64,000 bases of DNA. Source: Anisus vortex. Lineage: Eukaryota > Mollusca > Gastropoda > Planorbidae. The notes under the pieces were generated by a model, which was not told where the DNA came from, made no database searches, and was given only the letters and a program-made list of their open reading frames with translations. The position numbers and the translations under genes are program-made. The stretch spans positions 60,373,898 to 60,437,897 of the forward strand of contig OX421493.1 in NCBI GenBank assembly GCA_949126835.1, given 5' to 3'. Of the stretch, positions 1-64,000 are shown in pieces. Position 1 is the stretch's first letter; every line of letters starts with the position of its first letter.

Positions 1-404
1 TGAAAAAAAATAGGCATGTCGCATATATATGCACCTGACCTATATATTAGACTTATAATCTCTTCGTCGTCGTCGTCGGCATTTTACGTCTCGTGAGACG
101 ATCCATTTCCCTTGCAGGCCCTCATGAGGCTAAACTTTAGAGGCCAATCCTGTACGTACAGGCACGGTCATACTGGCTGCAGATGAAGGTAGCGGAGGGG
201 ACCACATTTTTCTCCACCCTCTTGTTCCTGGCGCACTCCTCTCCCGCAAGCCTGGAACCTTCTTTGATTCCTGCCCTCCAGGTGGGCCTATCCTGCACCA
301 TGATCTCCCAACTATTTGCGGGTCGATTTGGAGGTGCTTCATGTATCTTTTGCAGACATCCGCAAATCTCAGTTTTGAACGTCCAGCAGGTCTCTGTCCC
401 GAAG

Positions 405-1154
405 CTAATGTTCCATAAAGGATGCCCTGTGGAAGTCGACCCTGTGCATTCGGTGTACATGACCTAGCCAGCTGAGACATCTGTTACTGAGAGTAATACT
501 ACGGATGTCTTGACACTCTGCTCGGTGTACATGACCTAGCCAGCTGAGACATCTGTTACTGAGAGTAATACTACGGATGTCTTGACACTCTGCTCGGTGA
601 ACATGACCTAGCCAACTGAGACATCTGTTACTGAGAGTAATACTACGGATGTCTTGACACTCTGCTCGGTGAACATGACCTAGCCAACTGAGACATCTGT
701 TACTGAGAGTAATACTACGGATGTCTTGACACTCTGCTCGGTGAACATGACCTAGCCAACTGAGACATCTGTTACTGAGAGTAATACTACGGATGTCTTG
801 ACACTCTGCTCGGTGAACATGACCTAGCCAACTGAGACATCTGTTACTGAGAGTAATACTACGGATGTCTTGACACTCTGCTCGGTGAACATGACCTAGC
901 CAACTGAGACATCTGTTACTGAGAGTAATACTACGGATGTCTTGACACCCTGCTCTTCGTAGGACCTCTGCATTTGAAACCCTGTCCTGCCATCTTATAT
1001 CTAAAATGCGTCTGAGACACCTGAGGTGGAAGGTGTTCAATTTTTTCTCCTGCCAGGAATATGTGCTCCATGTTTCACAGCCGTACAGCAGGGTACTCAG
1101 AACGCATGTTCGATAAACTAGTGACTTAGTGGAGCGTGTGAGCAGTGAGTTCAT
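405..1154 (-). pseudogene. LINE-A C-terminal segment with in-frame repeat expansion
   Basis: An open segment of 249 codons starting with the typical post-RT LINE motif (LSTLLYGCETW, then LRCLRRILDIRWQDRVSNAE). It continues into seven near-identical copies of a 24-residue unit (CQDIRSITLSNRCLSW plus LGHVHRAE). The unit contains the WLGHVHR motif that normally occurs once in this LINE C-terminus. The 72-bp period preserves frame, which is why the segment stays open. Expansion after insertion is the simplest reading, but an expansion in the source element cannot be excluded. Confidence 0.8.
453..957. repeat. 72-bp minisatellite, 7 copies, inside LINE-A
   Basis: The anchor GACCTAGCC recurs at 461, 533, 605, 677 and onward with exact 72-bp spacing. 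Copies differ at few positions: the first two read AGCCAGCTGAG where later ones read AGCCAACTGAG, and GGTGTACATG changes to GGTGAACATG. The high identity points to recent expansion. Confidence 0.95.
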
Positions 1155-1427
1155 CCAGACTCGTTTTTTTTTTTATTTTGCCATAGTGCCCATGGCTTTA
1201 GCTATTCTGCTATTGATATCCCCATCTAGGAGCACATTTCTTGAGATTTTGGCCACAAGGTAGCAGAACTCTTCAACTACTTCTAGTGGATGGCCACCAA
1301 TAGTGATGCATGGCACAATTGCAGCGTTTTGAGCCAGTACCTTGGTTTTGTTTTGACTAATGCTGAGGCCTAATTTTTGGCATGCGTCATCAAATTTATC
1401 AATGAGCGTCTGGAGCTCGTTTGCAGA

Positions 1428-2945
1428 TTAGGCAACAATAGCTGCATCATCAGCATAGAGAAGTTCCCTAACCAGTACACTCTTAAGCTTTGTTTTGGCT
1501 TTGAGCCTGTTTAGGTTGAAGAGCTTTCCAGATGTCCTTGTGTGAAGGTAGACACCCTTGTTGCAGTATCCATAAGCATAGTGCAGTAGGCACGAAAAGA
1601 ATATTTTAAACAAGGTGGGTTCAAGTACGCAGCCTTGTTTAACACCGCAGCGGACTTCAAAGGGCTCTGATTGCGCTCCATTAAACTTCACTGTGCACAT
1701 GCTATTCTCATGAAAACAGGCAATGAAAGAGAGCAGCTTTGGAGGGCATCCTATCTTTGTCAGGAGTTTGAGGAGTCCACTTCTGCTGACCATATCAAAT
1801 GCTTTAGTTAGATCGACGAAAGCAATGTATAATGGTTTGTTCATCTCACGGAACCTCTCTTGTAGCAGTCGAAGGGAAGAGATCATGTCTATAGTGAATC
1901 TGCCGCTTCTGAAACCGCACTGAGACTCTGGATAGACTCTAGATGCCAGCACCTGCAGCCTTGATAGTGCCACTCTTGCAAAGATCTTACCAACTATGCT
2001 CAATAGAGAGATACCGCTGTAATTGTTGCAGTCGCTGCGGTCCCCTTTGTTCTTATATAATGTAACGATACATGCGTCACGCATATCTTGTGGCACATAG
2101 ACCGATTCCCAACACAGGCAGATAAGTTCATGAAGTTCTGGGATCAGAATTGACTTGCTGGCTTTTATTACTTCTGCAGGAATGCCATCACTTCCTGGGG
2201 CCTTTCCATTTTTGAGGCTGTTCACTGCATTACTAAGGTCATTTAAGGTTGGCGTTTCATCAAGAGACTCCAGTACTGATAGATCAGGTGAGAAAGTCAG
2301 GGCATCATCAGCCACTTAGTTTTGTGTAGCGTAGATCTCTAGGTAGTTATCTACCCATCGTTCCAGCTGCTTAGTCTGATCAGTTATTTTTTCCCCTGAC
2401 TTAGATAGAATGGGTGCGGGTTTAGACATTTCAGGACCCAGGTCAGCCTTAATGCCATCAGGTAAAGCCTTGCTATTTTCAAGGGCTAGACTCTGTTGCA
2501 TATTGTTGCACATATCTCTCCAGAAGTCATTGGCGCATTGTCGAGCAGTTTGCTTGCTTTTCTTGTTAGCAGTCCTAAGGTCTAGCAAGGTCTCCGGACA
2601 AGGGTTTGCCTTGTAAGTCAAGTGCGCTGTTCTTTTCTATAACAGCGGCTCCATCTGTTTGATATTTGCGTCAAACCAGTTAACGTGTCTTCTCCTTTGT
2701 GGGGAGGCATTTAGTGCTGAGTTATAGATTTCGTCTCTCAGCTTTTCCCACCTGGCAGTGATGCCATTTGTCCCTGCTCCCTCCTGTGTGCTGATTGATT
2801 CCTTCAGTATTTCACAGAAAAGCTCGGATTTGGTTGGGTCGTTCACTTGTCTTGTATTTATACGTTTAAGCCTGTGTTGGCTGGCACTGTACGTTTTTTT
2901 AATCGTTAGTTTGACCTTACTGACCACCAGCGAGTGATCTGTGTT
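1428..2945 (-). pseudogene. LINE-A endonuclease end and reverse transcriptase (broken)
   Basis: Three consecutive open segments on the minus strand (2637-2927, 2316-2621, 1428-2315) carry a linker and the reverse transcriptase palm. Visible motifs are FVDLTKAFD (motif A), GVKQGCVLEPTLF (motif B region) and the catalytic box YADDAAIVA (motif C). Stop codons separate the segments, and the endonuclease is mostly missing, so this copy cannot be autonomous. An RNase H or C-terminal region in another frame continues at 405-1154. Confidence 0.85.
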
Positions 2946-3102
2946 ACAATCAGCGCTATGGTATAATCGCTATAATCTCCTACCTCCTCGATATCACACA
3001 TGAGCTTAAAAAAAAGTATACAGGAAACATAAATGCAATGTTAATTAGGCCTAGGCTATATAACTTAAATCTGCTACTGACGCTCCTTCTATACTCTAGG
3101 CC

Positions 3103-3270
3103 AGCGGTCGGCAACCTACGACACGCGTGCCAGACTTGGCACGCAGAGGGATTTTTAATGGCACACGGAAGACCTCCAAATATGGCAATTCAAGTCTTTT
3201 CTACAAGAAATTGAGTGCTAGAGCTGGATACATTTTAGGCTTTTGGCACGCTGCATGAATTAGAAATACT
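3103..3270. mobile_element. Truncated hAT-like nonautonomous element
   Basis: Begins with CAGCGGTCGGCAACCT, the terminal-repeat style of the hAT copies at 18133 and 24920, followed by the shared internal motif ACGCGTGCCAGACTTGGC. No matching right terminal repeat was found before 3400, so this looks like a truncated relic. Related internal sequence recurs near 23537. Confidence 0.55.
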
Positions 3271-3416
3271 ACCTGGACACATTATTATTCTAAGGAATTG
3301 TGCATAGACCTCATTGATAGGGTTTAACAATAATAGTTAATTAAAGAGCTAATATAACTACTTATAAACATCATTTAAAAAACAAATACACATGCAGGAC
3401 TAGACTCAAACCACCA

Positions 3417-3932
3417 AATAGGGACATTATAGGGTTACCATAAGAGCTCAGATGAAATAGAGGACACATAAAATTTTCAGTAAATCCGGTTAGGGGCCTA
3501 CCAGCCCGTAGTCGGTTTCTAGGGTCACGCCAATTTTAAGTGCTGTAAAAATAAATATAAAGTTAAGCTACATAAAAAAGATGTAATCCTCCTACTGTTA
3601 ATGGTTTCAAATTCAATTTTAAACTTAATATTGAGTAAGTTTCAGTACACATTACATTACACGAATTACACTGATTGTACACAGAAACAAAACAGTATCT
3701 CTGTTCCGTGAATAATTATGAATCAAACATGCGTTCCAACAATATTTATATGCTCAATAGGAAGGTTACTAAGGCATTATAGTATATAACAGAGAAAAGT
3801 AAATAAGAATGTATTAATCGATCGGGAACGGACGGGCAAAAACCCGGACAAAAGCCATATTTCTGGAAAGCCGCCCGGACAGGGCCCTAAAAAGAGGACA
3901 TGTCCGGGGAAACCCGGACACATAGTAACCCT
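3417..3932. mobile_element. Inverted-repeat DNA element with 9-bp flanking repeat
   Basis: AAACCACCA occurs at 3408-3416 and 3933-3941. Between them, the left part contains AGGGTTACCAT and the right end ATAGTAACCCT, which are inverted relatives. The right half has CCGGACA motifs (CCCGGACAAAAG, GTCCGGGG). No coding capacity. The exact left end is uncertain because the best inverted match starts about 18 bp inside the flanking repeat. Confidence 0.5.
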
Positions 3933-4034
3933 AAACCACCACGGATGTGCACAGGAGGCAATACTCTTCTTTATAGAAGGAGCGTCTGTAATGTATAAGA
4001 TAGGATATGCTAAGTTATCTTATACATAAGAAGT

Positions 4035-4192
4035 CGGCTGGCCCAGCGGTTAGTTCACCGGACTGTCAACCAAAAACCAACTGACACGTCGAGGGTTCTA
4101 TCCCTGACACCGACGGATCCCTGTCACCCTGCAGGAGTTTAAGGCCTAGTGGACGTAATAATCTTCTATCTAGAAGGAACGTCTGTAAACTT
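4035..4192 (+). mobile_element. tRNA-derived SINE, short copy
   Basis: The head resembles a tRNA: A-box-like AGCGGTTAGTTCACCGG and B-box-like GAGGGTTCTATCCC. It is flanked by ATAAGAAGT at 4026-4034 and 4193-4201 (9-bp target duplication). The head matches the longer SINE at 45992-46245, but the body is shorter. It ends about 260 bp upstream of the VCP start codon, so it may sit in the promoter region. Confidence 0.75.
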
Positions 4193-4454
4193 ATAAGAAG
4201 TAAACTTATAAGAATGTAACAGATAATCAAAATTAACTACCATCAAATGATTTATTCCTTTTTAATAAAAAATAAAATACATTTCTAAAAGATGAGAAAA
4301 CGTGGGATTTTGTTTTATTAACACCGCAAACGATTTTACCCGAGCGACACCGAATGCGCAACCATATTGAACGGAAGTACTATTCTGAAAAGCATCTGAA
4401 TAAGCAACAGTCATCAACCTACTGAGACTAAAACTTTTGTTTATAACAGCAAAT

Positions 4455-50261
<45,807 letters not shown>

Positions 50262-50850
50262 AGCACTCAATGACTCAATGGAAGTTTTAGTGCTAACAGT
50301 CAAGTAGAGAAATACTGGAGTCGTTACTTTTTTTTTAGAGTTTAATTTTTTAACATTAAGATTATTTCGATATTTCATTCAAATTCAAAGTTTCAAGTTT
50401 TTGATCATTTTTTTTTATAAACTATTAGATTCCTTTCTAACATTGGCATTTATGAATACTTTCGACTCAAATGTTTTAAATACACTGGTGGACCTTTTGT
50501 TGTGTTCTTTTGGGGCAAAAATTAATTTGTAGAAATGTCTGCATTTTAAAGGAAGCTATCTAAACTTTTGTTGGGCTTGAAAATTGTCACTTGTCACTCC
50601 CATTATTTCAAATGATTCACTTTTTCTTGAGTTTTTTTCTTTCTAAAGTAAATGACCATTAATGAGATCAAAACCATTTTGTCAGATAGAATTCATTTTG
50701 TTCTTAAAAATAAAAATATCTAAAAACCAAACAAGTTTTGCTTTATTTTTATAGATATAAACTCTTAAATTAATTAAAACTAAAACTGTATCAATATTGT
50801 TTGTCTTGAACTTGAAGAAATAAAGGGATTCCTCCACCATATTAATATTA
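50262..50850 (+). promoter_or_regulatory. VCP: VCP 3' UTR with candidate poly(A) signals
   Basis: AT-rich sequence after the stop. AATAAA occurs at 50709-50714 and 50819-50824; the latter lies about 50 bp before a downstream minisatellite. Cleavage site not determinable here. Confidence 0.5.
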
Positions 50851-50867
50851 TAGTTAAAACATGAAGT

Positions 50868-51075
50868 ATAGCACTCAGCTCACGCTTGACATGTATGTAG
50901 CACTCAACTCACCCAGTACTCTAAACATACCAATACCAGATCAGTTGACATATTGCACACAACTCATATCTGACATGTAGCACTCAACTCACATCTATAT
51001 CTGACATGTAGCACTCAACTTGCATCTGACATGTAGCACTCCACTCGCATCTGACATGTAGCACTCTGCTCATTC
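50868..51075. repeat. Second copy of the 25-bp GACATGTAGCACTCAAC minisatellite
   Basis: Irregular copies of the unit from intron 15 (40665-41107), including the distinctive flank TACCAGATCAGTTGACATAT. It is degenerate and interrupted. Confidence 0.88.
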
Positions 51076-51473
51076 ATCATTCTACTCACATCAAAACAAT
51101 ATTTATATAGCCAAAAAATCCATCACATGAAAGAGTAGCTGTAGATAACATCCTATTGCCTTAATCAGTGACAGGCTTACATTGTCTCCCTCAACATTAC
51201 TAACTCACTCCATACTGAACAGCTATAATAGACATTAATTTTGTTTCCCTGGCATTGACTGCAAGAGAGACAATAACAATATAGCCTGGTCAGTAGAAGA
51301 ATGTCATACATTGGTGAATAAAATTTTATCTAAGCTCAACAAATTGTCTCAATATTTGGGGAAAATTGACCCTTTGAAGATGAGATTGTTCCCTGATTTA
51401 CTAATGTTCTTACATTTTAGTTTTCACAAAACTCGACAAACTTAGATAAAAAGAGCAGACCAATATGGTGTGC

Positions 51474-53018
51474 AGGTGGGACTGATATTTGTAAATTATC
51501 TCAACTTAATGTCAACTTATGGTGGGACTGATATTTGTAAATTATCTCAACTTAATGTTAACTTATGGTGGACTGGTATTTGTAAATTGTCTCAACTTAA
51601 TGTCAACTTATGGTGGACTGATATTTGTAAATTGTCTCAACTTAATGTCAACTTATGGTGGGACTGATATTTGTAAATTATCTCAACTTAATGTCAACTT
51701 ATGGTGGGACTGATATTTGTAAATTATCTCAACTTAATGTTAACTTATGGTGGACTGGTATTTGTAAATTGTCTCAACTTAATGTCAACTTATGGTGGGA
51801 CTGATATTTGTAAATTATCTCAACTTAATGTTAACTTATGGTGGGACTGATATTTGTAAATTATCTCAACTTAATGTCAACTTATGGTGGGACTGATATT
51901 TGTAAATTATCTCAACTTAATGTTAACTTATGGTGGACTGGTATTTGTAAATTGTCTCAACTTAATGTCAACTTATGGTGGGACTGATATTTGTAAATTA
52001 TCTCAACTTAATGTTAACTTATGGTGGACTGGTATTTGTAAATTATCTCAACTTAATGTTAACTTATGGTGGGACTGGTATTTGTAAATTGTCTCAACTT
52101 AATGTTAACTTATGGTGGGACTGATATTTGTAAATTATCTCAACTTAATGTCAACTTATGGTGGACTGGTATTTGTAAATTATCTCAACTTAATGTCAAC
52201 TTATGGTGGGACTGATATTTGTAAATTATCTCAACTTAATGTTAACTTATGGTGGACTGGTATTTGTAAATTGTCTCAACTTAATGTCAACTTATGGTGG
52301 GACTGATATTTGTAAATTATCTCAACTTAATGTCAACTTATGGTGGGACTGATATTTGTAAATTATCTCAACTTAATGTTAACTTATGGTGGACTGGTAT
52401 TTGTAAATTGTCTCAACTTAATGTCAACTTATGGTGGGACTGATATTTGTAAATTATCTCAACTTAATGTCAACTTATGGTGGGACTGATATTTGTAAAT
52501 TATCTCAACTTAATGTTAACTTATGGTGGACTGGTATTTGTAAATTGTCTCAACTTAATGTCAACTTATGGTGGGACTGATATTTGTAAATTATCTCAAC
52601 TTAATGTTAACTTATGGTGGACTGGTATTTGTAAATTGTCTCAACTTAATGTCAACTTATGGTGGGACTGGTATTTGTAAATTATCTCAACTTAATGTCA
52701 ACTTATGGTGGGACTGATATTTGTAAATTGTCTCAACTTAATGTCAACTTATGGTGGACTGGTATTTGTAAATTGTCTCAACTTAATGTCAACTTATGGT
52801 GGGACTGGTATTTGTAAATTGTCTCAACTTAATGTCAACTTATGGTGGACTGGTATTTGTAAATTGTCTCAACTTAATGTCAACTTATGGTGGACTGATA
52901 TTTGTAAATTGTCTCAACTTAATGTCAACTTATGGTGGACTGGTATTTGTAAATTGTCTCAACTTAATGTCAACTTATGGTGGGACTGGTATTTGTAAAT
53001 TATCTCAACTTAATGTTA
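51474..53018. repeat. 45/46-bp minisatellite, about 34 copies (intergenic)
   Basis: Unit begins GGTGGGACTGATATTTGTAA and continues ATTATCTCAACTTAATGTCAACTTAT, alternating GGTGGGACTG (46) and GGTGGACTG (45). A larger block of about 3-5 units recurs. It occupies most of the space between VCP and vasa. Confidence 0.95.
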
Positions 53019-53842
53019 ACTGGAAGTGAATACTATAGCAGTCAAACTGAAAATTTTTTTTTGGTCATCTTTCATCACTTCATAGAAACAGCTTGAACTT
53101 TAAATGTTTTTAACCATACTAGACACATTCTCTTTTGAGAAAACTTTGTAGGATTGATAATTATTAAAGTTAAAGATTTATTCATAAACCAAACTAGTAG
53201 TCATAAGTTTAAACATTTTATTTGATTTATTCAGGAAATGTTTTTATTTACAAATTGTACACAACAATCTTTGATGCTGGTTTGAAAAACAATAGTGTTC
53301 TAAAACTTTTAGTAGAACCAAAGTTGATTATTGACATTTGACCAAAATACTGACCAAAAAACATGGAATAGTGAAACCATATTAGAAAGACAATGATAAA
53401 AATAAATGCAATGTATGAAGAAGTTGCTTACTGCCAACTTTAATTGAAATAGAAGAATGGACTGAAGTTTTTCAATGAACAACAAATTGACAAAATGTAA
53501 AAATTAACTTGATTTGTTTCAGCAGTTGAAAAAGAACAATAACAGTAATAACACTGAACTGAATAACATTGAAATTGAAAACTTTTCAAATTTAAACAGA
53601 AAAAAGTAAAATTAATGATTTATGAACGTGAATGAAAACAAAAGAACAAAGTTGACTTAACATCCAAACAAATGTTGCCCCTCCTGACCACTAAACACTT
53701 CAAAGATTTCTATTTACACAAATGAACACTGTCACTGGGCTGATTGATTCAAATATTCAACATGGTGACTGCTGGATTCTTTCATTAATCGAGGTACTAA
53801 TTGGTATTTTAAAAAGAAACAGCCACCAAAGAACTGGAGCAA
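53019..53842 (-). promoter_or_regulatory. vasa 3' UTR region, candidate poly(A) signals
   Basis: Downstream of the vasa stop on the minus strand. AATAAA (TTTATT on plus) lies at 53243-53248, 53226-53231 and 53217-53222. The UTR would be about 600 nt if these are used. No other gene seen. Confidence 0.45.
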
Positions 53843-63862
<10,020 letters not shown>

Positions 63863-64000
63863 CTATGGAAAATATCAAAACAGCATTAATATGAATGAAC
63901 AGGATAAAACTTAAAGATGTTTTTTTTTAAAGAATTTAGCTTAATTAAGAGGTCCACTTTTTTTTTTCTGAAAAAAGAATATCCCAACTTTTCCACAATT

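Larger units (their letters stand above)
63..2970 (-). mobile_element. LINE-A: 5'-truncated non-LTR retrotransposon
   Basis: A minus-strand non-LTR retrotransposon, flanked by a 9-bp direct repeat TATAATCTC (54-62 and 2971-2979) that I read as the target-site duplication. The 3' end is a short trinucleotide tail (CGT run on the plus strand, about 63-78), as in RTE-like LINEs. The 5' end stops inside the endonuclease domain, where the end of the APE fold (SADCNTDHSLVVSK) is readable near 2920-2955. Reverse transcriptase and a C-terminal region follow toward lower coordinates, broken by stops and frame changes. The clade (RTE-like) is inferred from ORF style and tail. Confidence 0.88.

Overview
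This is eukaryotic, intron-rich, AT-rich animal DNA. Two conserved genes anchor it and face each other (convergent). On the plus strand is a complete VCP/p97 (CDC48/TER94) AAA+ ATPase gene: 18 coding exons between 4455 and 50261 that join without frame conflict into 804 residues. On the minus strand is the 3' part of a vasa (DDX4-type DEAD-box helicase) gene: seven exons between 63862 and 53843, with its 5' exons beyond the right edge. The protein similarity, tRNA-derived SINEs, RTE-like LINEs and many intronic minisatellites suit a lophotrochozoan, most likely a gastropod mollusc. The species assignment is inference.

Layout. 1-4300: a 5'-truncated LINE on the minus strand whose 3' coding end has expanded into a 72-bp in-frame tandem array, then a DNA-transposon copy and a SINE just upstream of VCP. 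4455-12003: VCP exon 1 and a 7.5 kb first intron filled with terminal-inverted-repeat elements. 12004-50261: VCP exons 2-18, with introns dominated by tandem arrays (unit 20-64 bp) and nested mobile elements, including a near full-length LINE with target-site duplication (14576-17944). 50262-53842: VCP 3' flank and a 1.5 kb array. 53843-64000: vasa exons separated by introns carrying a SINE, a 2.7 kb hAT-like element, a TTAA element and others.

By my reading about a quarter of the window is tandem repeat. The most unusual signals concern how repeats meet splice signals. A 25-bp array begins exactly at the exon 6 donor and repeats an abutting AG|GT about 20 times. A 27-bp array begins at the exon 13 donor and stays open in frame for about 800 bp. 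The exon 10 acceptor, with the first bases of the exon, is present in three tandem copies. A hAT-like element inserted on the exon 14 donor, and its 8-bp target duplication duplicated that donor. Two large sense-strand arrays carry AATAAA hexamers in many units. At least four inverted-repeat elements with CAG...CTG ends show 6-bp target duplications, unlike the 8-bp hAT copies nearby.

Functionally, VCP is a ubiquitous segregase/unfoldase and vasa is a germline RNA helicase. Nothing in the sequence links their regulation. No prokaryotic features, CRISPR arrays or rRNA genes were seen.
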